From: Flectonema sp. DT1601
Lineage: Eukaryota > Euglenozoa > Diplonemea > Diplonemida > Diplonemidae
DNA: 64,000 bases
Direction of reading: 5' to 3'
NCBI GenBank assembly: GCA_964019425.1
Contig: OZ025791.1
Coordinates: forward strand, 1,340,501 to 1,404,500
The translations under genes were made by a program, and so were the position numbers. Shown one piece after another: positions 53,431 through 64,000 of this stretch; position 1 is the stretch's first letter, and every line of letters starts with the position of its first letter. The notes beneath the pieces were generated by a model. That model worked only from the letters and a program-made list of their open reading frames with translations, had not been told where the DNA came from and ran no database searches.

Positions 53431-55851
53431 ATGATTTTCGTAACCGTTTTACTGTTGTTGGTATCGATGGGAGTAGCTGCTAATGATGTTGGTAACGACA
53501 GAATGTCCAACAGAAGCTACTCAACCATAAACACAACATTACTAGCAGGGTTTGCAGGTAGTATCGGCGCATTAGTAATCGCTCTCGTTATAGTCAGAGC
53601 ATTGGGTAAGAAAATAAGAGGACCAGTAGTGATAATAACCTCACTGTGGGTAACAGTTGTAGCCAGTACAATAACTGCTTGGAGTGTCGTATATCAAACA
53701 ACAAGAGACACAATTGAAGACCAAGCTAGTCAGCTACTAGTTGCTGCAGCTGAGAGTATAACAACAAAGATTCAAAGTGATATTGATGTTGCTGTTCGAC
53801 TGTTGGAACTCATTCAGTCAAATGAGCAAACTAATCTCTTATCAGTTGAAGATGGTTATCCAGTAGTCCAGAGATACTTACATTCTATTTATACAACAAT
53901 TAGTCGTGCAGCACCATCCATAGAACTTTTATTTTGTGGAACACCCGCAGGAGAGATTCAAGGATTCGGATCAAACCAACTTGGAAAGAAACACGTCATC
54001 ATAGGTCTCGCTAGTGATGAGTTAATTCCATTTTGTAACAATGCTAGTACTGACTTGTTTGAAATAGCCACACCACCAGTATGTACAAAGCGAAATGAGT
54101 CGTCATATTTAATATTTAACAGTACGGGTGACATTGACATTAATAATATCGCAGAAGGTGAATTGATCGCACATAAGAATTTTGATGCAACAAAACGTCC
54201 TTGGTGGACTTCTAGAAACATCTCCTGGACGGAACCATACCCTTATGAAATGGGTGGTATTGGGATTACTGTTTCAAAAGCGAATTATAAAAATGGTATT
54301 CAAATCGGTACTTTTGGAATTGATTTCTCATGGACTTCATTTAAAGTATTAATGATTCCTCCAACTAAGAATGGCGACGTAATGTTGACTATTCCTAAAG
54401 ATGGAGAGGAGGTGCTATTAACCACATCAATCCCTGATGCAGAACTCCACGCACTCTGTAATGCTAATATATCTGGAGCCTCTACTATAACGGTAATGTC
54501 GTGTAATAAGAGAGTAAGCGGACCGTATAAAATTCTACTAAAACAGGTGGAATCGTTACAATCATTGAAATCTGGTAAGTACATCTTCTCTGATGACGGT
54601 CGTGATATAATATTAACTTATCCATTAACTCTAGTTGGAGGACTCCGTCTTACAATAGTTATCACTGTACCCTATAACGATGTCATGGGTGATGCAGAAG
54701 CTGCTTACACAACAACTCTGCTTATTGGTGTTGTCACTTCCTTCGTATTCGGAGGCTTTATATATGTTGGTGTTTCTATAACCCTCATCCCACTAAAACA
54801 TCTGGCCCTTGATATGGATGAAGTTGCTTGGCTTCATTTAGATGATATTGGTGAGAGAAGTCCTTCGTTAGTATATGAAATTAGTTGGATGCAAGAATCA
54901 TTTTCGAAAATGGTTTCTAATCTGGTTGAGTACAGAGCATACTTACCACAGTCTGTAATGATGGATACTATCGACTCGGATGATGTTGATGCGGAACCAG
55001 CAACGGCTACTGGGAAATCATCAGCGAGTCTCACTTCGGTGGAAACAATTGATTTCAGAGTACGAATTAACTCCGCAGGCGGTCTTGAGAGTCAAATTCG
55101 ACTTCTACGTCGTTCGGTGTCATTAGCAGCGTGTAATATCAGGAATTTCAATTCCTTCACACGCAAGTACGAAATCGATGAACTTTCATCAATCCACACA
55201 AATTATCTCAGCAGAGTTGTTGATGCTGCTGGTGAACATCTCGGCATTATCGATTCATTTAATGGTGATCGTGTTACACTTTCATTCAATGCTGTTAGAC
55301 AATGTCAAGATCATCGAAAGAGTGTAGCAAGATGTGCTGTTAATATGTCACAAGTGTTCGGAGAAATCAAATTAGACGTAAACATTGGTTGTGCAGGTGG
55401 TGAAGGTATCTGTGGACCCCTTGGCTGTACAGAGATAAAGAAGAATTGTGTTGTCGGAACTGTCTCTACCAACGTATATTGTATTGAGAGGTATGGATGT
55501 CATAATAAAATTAGAATACTTTGCGATCATTTAACAGCCACTAGTACAATAGGATGTGCTGATACAAGAAAGGCTGCTTTTGTAAAGTTTCCCAACAGCA
55601 GGAGAGCTGTGACCATCCATGAGATCCACGGTCTTCAGACTACTACAGAATGGATGTTTGATGCTGCTATGCCTCCAATATTTAAGAAGTATTATCACTA
55701 TAACTTAGCTTTTGATCTCATGTGGGAAGGAAATGCAACGGAGGCTATCGAATCTCTCTCACTGTCTGATCTAAAGCCATATGATGACATCCTCAGAGAG
55801 CAAATTGAGAACTCTCGAGAAAGGGTTTTAACGGTGGTAGAATTATATTGA
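53431..55851 (+). CDS. Cache-type receptor with degenerate class III cyclase domain
   Basis: The 806-residue protein starts with a signal or anchor (1-17), then membrane segments at about 32-53 and 67-92. A 330-residue extracellular region of double-Cache pattern follows (about 95-420, with RPWWTSRNISWTEPYP and GIGITVSKANY), then a last membrane segment at about 427-452. Next come a HAMP-like helix and EYRAYLPQSVM near 499, a motif before cyclase-like domains in kinetoplastid and other protist receptors. The domain at about 565-730 aligns with class III cyclases: SLAACNIRNFNSF in place of the first metal-binding region, where the usual Asp is Asn, and SFNGDRVTLSFNA retaining GD. Enzyme activity is doubtful; it is likely a signalling receptor or pseudo-cyclase. 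TPR-like helices end it. Confidence 0.8.
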   Translation: MIFVTVLLLLVSMGVAANDVGNDRMSNRSYSTINTTLLAGFAGSIGALVIALVIVRALGKKIRGPVVIITSLWVTVVASTITAWSVVYQTTRDTIEDQASQLLVAAAESITTKIQSDIDVAVRLLELIQSNEQTNLLSVEDGYPVVQRYLHSIYTTISRAAPSIELLFCGTPAGEIQGFGSNQLGKKHVIIGLASDELIPFCNNASTDLFEIATPPVCTKRNESSYLIFNSTGDIDINNIAEGELIAHKNFDATKRPWWTSRNISWTEPYPYEMGGIGITVSKANYKNGIQIGTFGIDFSWTSFKVLMIPPTKNGDVMLTIPKDGEEVLLTTSIPDAELHALCNANISGASTITVMSCNKRVSGPYKILLKQVESLQSLKSGKYIFSDDGRDIILTYPLTLVGGLRLTIVITVPYNDVMGDAEAAYTTTLLIGVVTSFVFGGFIYVGVSITLIPLKHLALDMDEVAWLHLDDIGERSPSLVYEISWMQESFSKMVSNLVEYRAYLPQSVMMDTIDSDDVDAEPATATGKSSASLTSVETIDFRVRINSAGGLESQIRLLRRSVSLAACNIRNFNSFTRKYEIDELSSIHTNYLSRVVDAAGEHLGIIDSFNGDRVTLSFNAVRQCQDHRKSVARCAVNMSQVFGEIKLDVNIGCAGGEGICGPLGCTEIKKNCVVGTVSTNVYCIERYGCHNKIRILCDHLTATSTIGCADTRKAAFVKFPNSRRAVTIHEIHGLQTTTEWMFDAAMPPIFKKYYHYNLAFDLMWEGNATEAIESLSLSDLKPYDDILREQIENSRERVLTVVELY

Positions 55852-56057
55852 TGTGAGAGATATAATTAAACCGCAACAAAAAAAAAAAAAAAAATATTCG
55901 CTTAGCTTAACTTTTTTTGTATTTTGAATTACACGGATTTTTTTTTCCTTCTTTTTTTTTTGTTGTTTTATTCTTTATTGTTATTTATTATATTTTATTA
56001 TTTTTTTTTTTTTTTTCCATTCTTTCCCCTCTTATTTCTTTGGTTCTTTTTATTGTT
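55852..56057. other. T-rich 3' flank of the receptor gene
   Basis: A and T homopolymers only; no signals beyond possible polyadenylation context. Confidence 0.4.
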
Positions 56058-56545
56058 ACCCAAGATCCAGCCTGATTCCAGAGGTTACAACTGGAGGCAA
56101 TGATTCCTGATTCCGTAGGTTCCAATTGGAGGCAATGATTCCAGATTGCAGCCTGATTCCAGAGGTTCCAACGGGAGGCAATGATTCCTGATTCCAGAGG
56201 TTACAACTGGAGGCAATGATTCCAGATTGCAGCCTGATTCCAGAGGTTCCAACGGGAGGCAATGATTCCTGATTCCGTAGGTTCCAACTGGAGGCAATGA
56301 TTCCAGATTGCAGCCTGATTCCAGAGGTTCCAACGGGAGGCAATGATTCCTGATTCCAGAGGTTCCAATTGGAGGCAATGATTCCAGATTGCAGCCTGAT
56401 TCCAGAGGTTCCAACGGGAGGCAATGATTCCTGATTCCGTAGGTTCCAACTGGAGGCAATGATTCCAAATTGCAGCCTGATTCCAGAGGTTCCAACGGGA
56501 GGCAATGATTCCTGATTCCGTAGGTTACAACTGGAGGCAATTCCG
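56058..56545. repeat. 81-bp tandem repeat, about six units
   Basis: Each 81-bp unit has two related halves of 46 and 35 bp, both built on GATTCC and AGGTTCCAA-C-GGAGGCAATG. On the minus strand all three frames are open because the length is a multiple of three and stop-free. The frames begin and end within the array and have no flanking coding sequence, so I treat it as a minisatellite, not a gene. Confidence 0.9.
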
Positions 56546-57883
56546 TCATATTCCTTTTAAGTTTTTAAGCCTTTTTATGCGATGATATGTTTTGGAATTC
56601 ACAGCAGAGTTTACTTTTTCTTAATTAACTTTTACTGTTGTTTGTGTTGTAAACGACATGTTATATTGTTGTTCACCTGGCATGACGAGGCTATCTAATT
56701 TATCGACTACACTCCCTTGAACCTGATCTATTTTTAATTTCAGGGGTTAGTGTCGTGAGATATAGTAAGAGTTCCCATCCTTTTCCCCCCACATATGGGA
56801 TTTTTTGTCGATACCAATTGTTGATCTTCTTATATTGCAACCAGATTTGGCCGAACCCTATATTCGTTTTTGCCAGTTTCAAGTTGCTTTAATTTAATAT
56901 TAGTATCAAGTTATCCCCATCTCCATTTACCCTCGACAGTAGTGGCAGGTCTTCTTTGTTTTTCTTGCTGTCGACCGTAAATGCGGGCTTGTACGTTGTA
57001 AGGTGTTTCCGTTGCGTGCTCGCTTCAGGACCTTTTCTTTCGTTTTTGCGTTGTCAATACCCCGAACTGCTTCAGGACTGGATTGATAAATTATATATAT
57101 TCATCAGTAATGAATTACTGTTACGGTAACAAATGCAGGGGGGTGCCTCCAGCGGTATTTTATTTATTTTGTATGCTTCCGCTGGTTTTCCTTTCAATGT
57201 GTAAGACCTATCAAGTTACCCCGGGAGGGTACTTCGATTTTACGGAGATTTGGGCGCGTTAGAATTTCTTTTTTGGAAAACGTGTAGCCAATTTATGAAA
57301 ACTACAACATGTTCCCCAAAAATGGGGATTGCGATCCACACTTTTGGGTTTTTTCATTCCTTGTCCAAATCACCCAAAACCAGGTTTTTTCGGCCCCGAA
57401 ATCACATTTTTCGGGGTTCTGATGGGGTCCTGGGTAATTTTTGCCCCGAAAAAACAGTTTATTAGCTTGAACCCTTCCCAAGAAGAGTACTCCACTAGTA
57501 GTGCGCTGTGATAAAAAGTTTTTTTTATAATTTATTACAATAATATACTAATATACCATAATCAATAAGTAACTACACCCCAGAATTACTTTCTGAGCGG
57601 TGATTTAATCTAAATATTTGGCTGATGATAGAATAGAGGTAAAGAAGTATATGGATTACTCTCGAAACCTAATAGTTTCTTCAAAAGGCTGAGCTAAGGC
57701 ATCACCAGCTAGCTCACTGTGTCCTTAACAGATTGTTAAATTATTGTTTTTTTTGTGTTAATATTTAGTAATTCAAAACATTGTAACCCAGATTGTCGGA
57801 GAAATTGTTGTTCCTTTGAACTTAAAAATGCAGTATCAAAATATCCCTTTCCCTAATTCCTTTTCTTTTTTCCCCCCCCTTTT
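56546..57883. other. Gene-free region with a diverged repeat copy
   Basis: Bases about 56965-57240 are a diverged relative of the 592-bp segment below (GTCGACCGTAAATGCGGG; CTGTTACGGTAAC; GCCTCCAGCGGTATT). At 57355-57465 CCCCGAAAAA-type motifs occur in both orientations. Bases 57791-57840 match the last part of the 592-bp segment. No gene was seen. Confidence 0.55.
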
Positions 57884-58475
57884 GGAGCGGCATGATCGAA
57901 GACAATCTTTCTTTTCCCTCTTTTATTTCCAATCCCGTCGCCCCCGGGAAGTTTAATTGTAGTGACTAGCCATGAAGGGCATTTTGATTTACATTTGTGA
58001 CAGCTAGGGGGAGTGGAGTGTAGCGAGGGAATGGCACTTTGCCACTTACCGGCTGTTGACCGTATATGCGGGTTATCACGTTTCCTTTTTGTTTTAGGTT
58101 TTTTGTTAGTAGTGAGATGTGCTACGTTTATTTATTTCACAACGTGTTTCGCCATCTTGAACTACTTTTAATACAGTTTTCGTATCATCAAATACCAGTA
58201 TATACGGCTATTGACAAAGAGCCGCCCCCCTTCCTGGTGTTCGTCTTTTTCTATGGTTAATTTTCAAGACAATATAATGTATTAATTAAGTACTCATGAG
58301 TTTTATAAAAAGCTGTTACGGTAACATAGGCAAGTGGCGCTCAACTATGTTCACGTGGCCTCCAGTGGTATTATTTATATATTTGCAGTCATTTACTACG
58401 CTGCCGCTGACAGTCAAGATTGTCGGAGAAATTGTTGTTCCTTTTGAGCTTGAAAATGCAGTATCAAATTACCCC
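57884..58475. repeat. 592-bp repeated segment, copy 1
   Basis: Identical or nearly so to 58786-59377, offset 902 bp. It contains no convincing gene: the same 64-residue Phe-rich frame appears in both copies only because the DNA is duplicated. The ends show no clear inverted or TG-CA structure. Confidence 0.93.
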
Positions 58476-58785
58476 TCTTTGCACTGTACCCCGGTATCTC
58501 TGTACTGGCGTGGAGCAGTGTATACCATATTGTGCCTATGTACAACTGACCACTCATCCAGTGTTGCTTTCCTAATTATTTATGCAACCCACGTTTAAAG
58601 TTACACACTTTGCCTAGGTCTGGGCAGGAACGGGAGACTGTGCGTGCTATCCACCGTTGAAGTGGACAAGTTTAATGCACTTCCCAAGGGACAAAATTAG
58701 CAAAAAAACGGCGGCTAGTCCGCGTGGTGTCCCCCTCTCCCTGTGTGAATTATGAGGATGTTTTGCTCGCCCCTTTTTTAATTTT
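58476..58785. other. Unique stretch between the two 592-bp copies
   Basis: 310 bp of ordinary composition. No coding frame of note was seen after the end of the frame that reads out of copy 1 (to 58598). Confidence 0.5.
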
Positions 58786-59377
58786 GGAGCGGCATGATCG
58801 AAGACAATCTTTCTTTTCCCTCTTTTATTTCCAATCCCGTCGCCCCCGGGAAGTTTAATTGTAGTGACTAGCCATGAAGGGCATTTTGATTTACATTTGT
58901 GACAGCTAGGGGGAGTGGAGTGTAGCGAGGGAATGGCACTTTGCCACTTACCGGCTGTTGACCGTATATGCGGGTTATCACGTTTCCTTTTTGTTTTAGG
59001 TTTTTTGTTAGTAGTGAGATGTGCTACGTTTATTTATTTCACAACGTGTTTCGCCATCTTGAACTACTTTTAATACAGTTTTCGTATCATCAAATACCAG
59101 TATATACGGCTATTGACAAAGAGCCGCCCCCCTTCCTGGTGTTCGTCTTTTTCTATGGTTAATTTTCAAGACAATATAATGTATTAATTAAGTACTCATG
59201 AGTTTTATAAAAAGCTGTTACGGTAACATAGGCAAGTGGCGCTCAACTATGTTCACGTGGCCTCCAGTGGTATTATTTATATATTTGCAGTCATTTACTA
59301 CGCTGCCGCTGACAGTCAAGATTGTCGGAGAAATTGTTGTTCCTTTTGAGCTTGAAAATGCAGTATCAAATTACCCC
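58786..59377. repeat. 592-bp repeated segment, copy 2
   Basis: Second copy of 57884-58475, also starting GGAGCGGCATGATCGAAG and ending at CAAATTACCCC. Sequence identity is so high that the duplication must be recent. Confidence 0.93.
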
Positions 59378-60267
59378 CCCAAGCCACGAACCTAATTGTT
59401 ACTTAAATAGGTTAAGCTGAGCATTTCCAACATTTACTGTATCCTTGACAGATGTTAACATCAATATTTTTTCTTTTATAATGTTATGGTACAATAATGT
59501 TGTAATTTACTAAAATTTAAAAATTATTCCCCCACTTCGGGTTTAGAATTGTCTTTTTTTTTCTCTCCTTTTAACGTTATTTAAGTGTAAGCCGTAACGG
59601 ACTACAAGGCATGGGAGTACGTTGTCCACGTTTTACCGGATTCGAAAACGTCTTCTGGTCAATAAGAAAGAAAAAAAAAATATTATTATTTCATCTTTTT
59701 ATGTTTTCTTTCGTGCTTTTTCTTTGATTCCAAGTATATCTTTTTTTTTTTTTTTTTTCCAGTCGAAGTACTTGATATTATTTTTTTTGTGTTCATTCCT
59801 AAAATTGTTCTTGTTTTTACGTTGTCCAAGTTTCACCCTCCTCGGTTTTCATTTTTTTTTTTTTTTCATTTTTAAGTGCTCAAAAACAGTTAGGGTCCCT
59901 GGTTTTCGTTGCCATAGACAAAAACCATTGTGGTGTTTAATATTACTTTTCTTACCGTAGTTTTTATGTAGGAAGGATTTACGAAGATTTGTTTTGTTAT
60001 GTAGGCAAGTAATCAGTGTGAAAATAGATTCCTTTTTAAAAAGGAGGTTGGCAGACTTGCGTTGCCTAAACCTTCTGTGCATGATTCACACTGTTAGCAA
60101 GTTGAAATAGCGATTATGTGATGTCACGCTGGATGGAAGATTCTTACTTTTGAGCATCACTTGGTAGAGTAATCTGATGAAGAGGTTTATATATTTTTTG
60201 TAATCCGTTCTATCTTCAGTGTTTATGGGCAGCGTTAATTCATTTCATCTTATTGTATTCAACGGTG

Positions 60268-60299
<32 letters not shown>

Positions 60300-62589
60300 C
60301 ATAACACAAACAAAAAAAATCTCTACGTAATTTAACTACCTATGTTTTTTAAGATCCTGTTTCTGTTCCTTTTTCTTTTTCTTTTTCCCGTATCTTTTTA
60401 CGGTTTTTTTTTTTGTGTGTTACAACGCAAACAAGAATTTCCTTCGTTAGCATTCAACAATGCTGTTTGAGAGTTAGCAAAAGTTTGTTTCGCGTACAAG
60501 AAAAATATTCAAACAGAGCTCGTCATTTTATCAAGAAAAAAAGATCCTTCCGTTTGCGCAAATGCTGTAAAAGAAATTCTTCTTGTGAGGGAATAATCCA
60601 CGATTTTCTCACCCCCCTCCAATTTTCACGAGGAATTTTTTCCTCACGAGAATAATTCCTGATTTTTGAGGAAAATATTTTTTCCTTTTCTGGGAATTTC
60701 CTTTTGTTAATAAAGCAATCTTGTGAGGAAAAAAATCCACGATCTTTTTTTTTTCCTTTTTTTTTTTCTCTCTTCCAGCTCAAAGAATTCATGAGAATAT
60801 TTCCTCACGAGAATTATTCTGTTTTTTACGGTGATGGCCTACGAGTAGTATACGTTTAACGACAAGCTTTCTCTTTTCTTTTTTTTCTTCCAAAGCTGCT
60901 ACTACAAACTAACAATTGCAACACTATCATTCAGTATTGCTCGATAACGAGGGCCTTTTTTTTTTTTTTCTTCTTTTTCTCTTCCTTTAATCCTTTTTTC
61001 TCTGCGCCAAACTAACCCCCAGGTATACTTTTTTTTTTTCAGTTCTCGGTCTCCTGAACTGCTAGGTACAAAATAATTTTTTAAATGACCCGATTTTTTT
61101 CTTTTTGATTACACCTAGCAACTTTCTGTATGAAGTACATTGGATAAACTGAACTGGCATTCTCAATGATTCTCTTGTTTTTTTTTAGCGAGTGAAGCTA
61201 GCGTGTTCCTGATTGGAATTACTGCGAGATCTTTACTTCGAATTCATGGAGAAAGAGGAGCCTTGAAAATAGATAAATTATTATTATTTTTTTTTTTTTT
61301 TTTACACCATCCCTTTTTTTTACAATTTTTAACATTTTTTTTACATAAAACTTAAGTTAAGTAGACAATCAAATAAGTCTTTTTTTTAAATTTCTTTTTT
61401 TTTTTTTTTCCCCTGTCACAGTTTCTGTTCATCTCGGCGATGGGTATCTGTGTGTTGTTTTACTTTTTTTTAAAAATTATTTTTTAATATGTACCTGAGA
61501 ACCTATTCTTGTGGTTGATAGTACTGTTGTGTAGGCTTACAGTGAGATGGTACAGGCATCCCACGGATTTTTATTGGTATCACGTACAGCATCTGTTTTA
61601 GGTTGATTACTTTCAACTTCCTGAGTTTGACCTTTCTCCAAACTTCCATAAATAAATAAATAAGTCAGCCGATTATCTTCCGCCTGTTTTTTCTTTTGTT
61701 TTAACTTCGTCTAACCCTGTTGTTAGTTCTGTGTGTTTTTATTAGTCAGCTGCAAGGATTCGTTTAAATAAATGAAACGCTGCTGGGGTCTTATTTGGGG
61801 TTCCAGGTGCGAGTTCAAGAAACCTGTTGGGCACTCACTGTTCACCTGATTTCGATTGGCTTCGTCACTCTTCATAAGTTGGATTAAGTTACTTAGTCGC
61901 ATCCAAACAAAACCTGAGAATGAACAAATCAATAATTTTAAAAAAAAAATGTTGTTGTAGTAGTTTCGTTTGTTACTTTGTCTGCAAGTTATGATTGTGT
62001 CATAGGAGTTTTCACCGAAATCTCAGTTTACCGAAAAAGAATAATGGTTTTTTTTTTTTTTTTGTTTTTTTTTTCTCCTTGAAACCTACAATAAAAAAAA
62101 CCTTCCCTGGGGAGTTACGTTATTTACCGCAGTTAAGCCTGCGTCACTTCACAGATGTGAGGTACTGAAGGTTCCTGGTTCTTGAAGAAAAAAAAAAAAA
62201 GAAAGAAAGGGAAACCTGCACGTTACTTTATTATGGCTTGTTCACTTATTCTTTATCTTTTTTCTCCCTTGCTTAAAAATGCAGCCCTCATTTTTTTATT
62301 TTTTCAGCTCACCTCAGCCAGTGATATTTTCGCGTTATATTTTTTTCACAGATGTTTGTGGAGTTTCTTAGGTTGAGCACAGCATAAGAATTAAGAAAAG
62401 AAAGCCTCCTATTTTGAATCGCAAAAAAATTCATCATTTTGTTTCCTTTTTCCTTTTCCTTTTCCTGTTCCTTTTCCTTTTTTTTTTTGTTGTTCTTCGC
62501 ATGACGATTTTGCTGAAAGTGATTGCACGAAGAAACTTAGTAAATCATCTTAACGGAAAAAAGAGAAAAAAAAAGAAAAAAAAAAAAAA

Positions 62590-62621
<32 letters not shown>

Positions 62622-64000
62622 GAGTAAAATTATCTGGCTTACCCCCCACCTGTGAATCCAACAGAAAAGGTAATAAAAAAATAATATGAAAATATAACTT
62701 CCCAAAATAGGAGAAGTGCAATGATATCATGTTTCATAATCAAGTGAAACCATTCGATTGTTTATTTTCTGCTGTGATGACCGAAAAAAATGAGCGAATG
62801 TTCAAACAGGCATCATACCAGGTAATGAGAAAAGATAACTTTTTTTTTTTTTTTTTTTTTTTTTTGGTTATTTATCATTAATAAGTCATAATGATGTGTA
62901 GCTTGAATACTCAATGAACCTCCAGTGAGACTTCCTGGAGTGTTGTTGACGTCAGCTCGATTAGTGTCTTAGATAGAGAGAATTCTCTCTTCACAATTGA
63001 CTTACGGATTTATGCATAACAAAATAACGATTGCTGAGGGAAGACTTGTACCTCGTGGTATCTTCCCTTGGCGTCAGTTTCTTTGTAGCTCACAACCATC
63101 AATTAGTTATGAGGGGACAGTCACTTTGATCTGTAGGTATCTGGTAGCCCCCTCCCTAGGTCTCGATTTAACTACGTCTCGCAACTCAAAAAAAAATCAA
63201 TTTCCAATGTTTTTCTTAACAGATGTTCATTTTTGCCTTAAGATCAAATCCAGGGGATGCATGCTAAGCGAGACACATAGAAGTCGATATTTAAGTATAA
63301 CACGCTTGAGAAGTGGAGAAGTGGTCAGATTAAGGTCTGGGCTACAAGATGCCTGCAGGCCAAAGTGGTAACCTGCTTTATGCGCGGCCTTTTCCCCCTC
63401 CTGTTCTTCTTTTCCCCTTCTTTTTTTTCTTTTTTGATACAGCTCAGTGTGATCATGATGATGATGTCATTTTTTAATTCACAAAACAAAATACTGAATG
63501 GAATTGACATTCTGCTTTTCTTTTTTCAGATGTTTTGTTTGAAAAAGTGAGTTAGATCGAAGACTCCTTCGCACTGTGAATTTATCACGGCTGTGTCAAT
63601 GAATCAAGTTATCTTTGATACAATACAGTTGCTTATCATAAAATTCGAAAATGCGACAACACTTTCGGTTTTTGCTTTATTCCTGAAAGTGTACTCTTTT
63701 TTTTTTTTTTTTTTTCTTTTTTCCCCCAGTTCAAGAAAAAAAAAAAAAAAAAAAAAAAAACACCTTTTCCCTCGTCAGATAGCTTTTTTTTTTTCTTTTG
63801 TTGTTTTTCCGTTAAGACCCAAGCAATTATTATTAGCGCTCAAGTTGCCCTGTTTCTTTAGCAGTTTTTTTTTTTATTCCTTTCGCAAATTATTTCTTTT
63901 AATTGCGAACCAACATTAAATTTGTTTTTTGAACAAGAAAGGAAATTATTTAAATCATTCCTCCTTTTTGACAGAACATTGTTATTAACAAGACTGATAC
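59378..64000. other. Gene-free T-rich right end
   Basis: Homopolymer T runs of 15-30 (60267-60296, 62842-62865) and A runs (63736-63760) fill the region. Open frames are poly-Phe or poly-Lys artefacts. CTCACGAGAATAATTCCTG-type units occur at 60643 and 60802. A less T-rich island at 62990-63380 has an open frame without an ATG start and no family, and is not called. The T bias stays on the + strand, as in the gene array. Confidence 0.5.

Noticed and set aside
56056-56549. Three overlapping minus-strand frames of 80-154 residues
   Set aside because: All arise from the 81-bp tandem unit and stop at its edges; no start, signal or flanking coding sequence.
58066-58598. Repeated 64- and 100-residue frames in the 592-bp segments
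   Set aside because: They are duplicated only because the DNA is duplicated; Phe-rich with no domain, and the second copy diverges right after the segment ends.
57884-59377. The two 592-bp copies as a pair of LTRs around a short internal part
   Set aside because: No TG...CA ends, no target duplication and no internal primer-binding or coding features seen; a local duplication is simpler.
62997-63371. 124-residue + frame near the right end
   Set aside because: No ATG start, crosses an A tract, and no recognisable domain; the region's composition is only slightly less T-rich than its surroundings.

Overview
This is a nuclear eukaryotic window, AT-rich, with the standard code (TAA, TAG and TGA all end genes). 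Every convincing host gene lies on the + strand. Spacers are loaded with T tracts and pyrimidine runs on that strand, and many genes have a pyrimidine tract plus AG a few to about 80 nt before the start codon. Cis-introns exist but are few and begin GTATG or GTATA. One-way gene files, pyrimidine/AG sites before each gene, SHIPPO/Sfi1-type cytoskeletal coiled-coil proteins and a Cache plus cyclase-like receptor fit a flagellated protist of euglenozoan type. A diplonemid-like lineage is the best guess because cis-introns are present. No spliced-leader gene was found, so this assignment is an inference.

Layout. Positions 1-13217 are a rearranged duplication zone. It holds two almost identical genes for a six-pass membrane protein, a third copy of their upstream region without its gene, a chimeric pseudogene built from a coiled-coil gene and the membrane-protein tail, two related inverted-repeat elements (1052-1623, 5837-6546), and a 1.4 kb inverted-repeat transposon (11493-12901) whose uninterrupted site survives at about 530-560. 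Positions 13218-50141 are the gene-dense part: three coiled-coil proteins, a METTL21-type methyltransferase, a conserved unknown, choline/ethanolamine kinase, a periplasmic-binding-protein/pentameric-channel fusion, a four-exon SH3-like/PH/coiled-coil protein with a 1.4 kb tandem repeat inside an intron, an ankyrin-C2 protein, a double PUB-domain protein, a chymotrypsin-fold protein with cysteine at the nucleophile position, an unknown, an RRM protein like plant BPA1, and a huge SPT-repeat surface protein. Positions 53431-55851 encode a Cache/cyclase-like receptor. From 55852 to the end I see no convincing gene, only T-rich DNA with an 81-bp tandem array and a repeated 592-bp segment.

How the genes may work together: no metabolic operon is apparent, as expected for a one-way array of unrelated genes. 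Themes are the cytoskeleton/basal body (13218, 16782, 19895), membrane signalling (the pLGIC fusion, the cyclase-like receptor, PH and C2 proteins) and the cell surface (SPT-repeat protein, six-pass proteins). The most notable gene is the channel fusion at 27629-30181.
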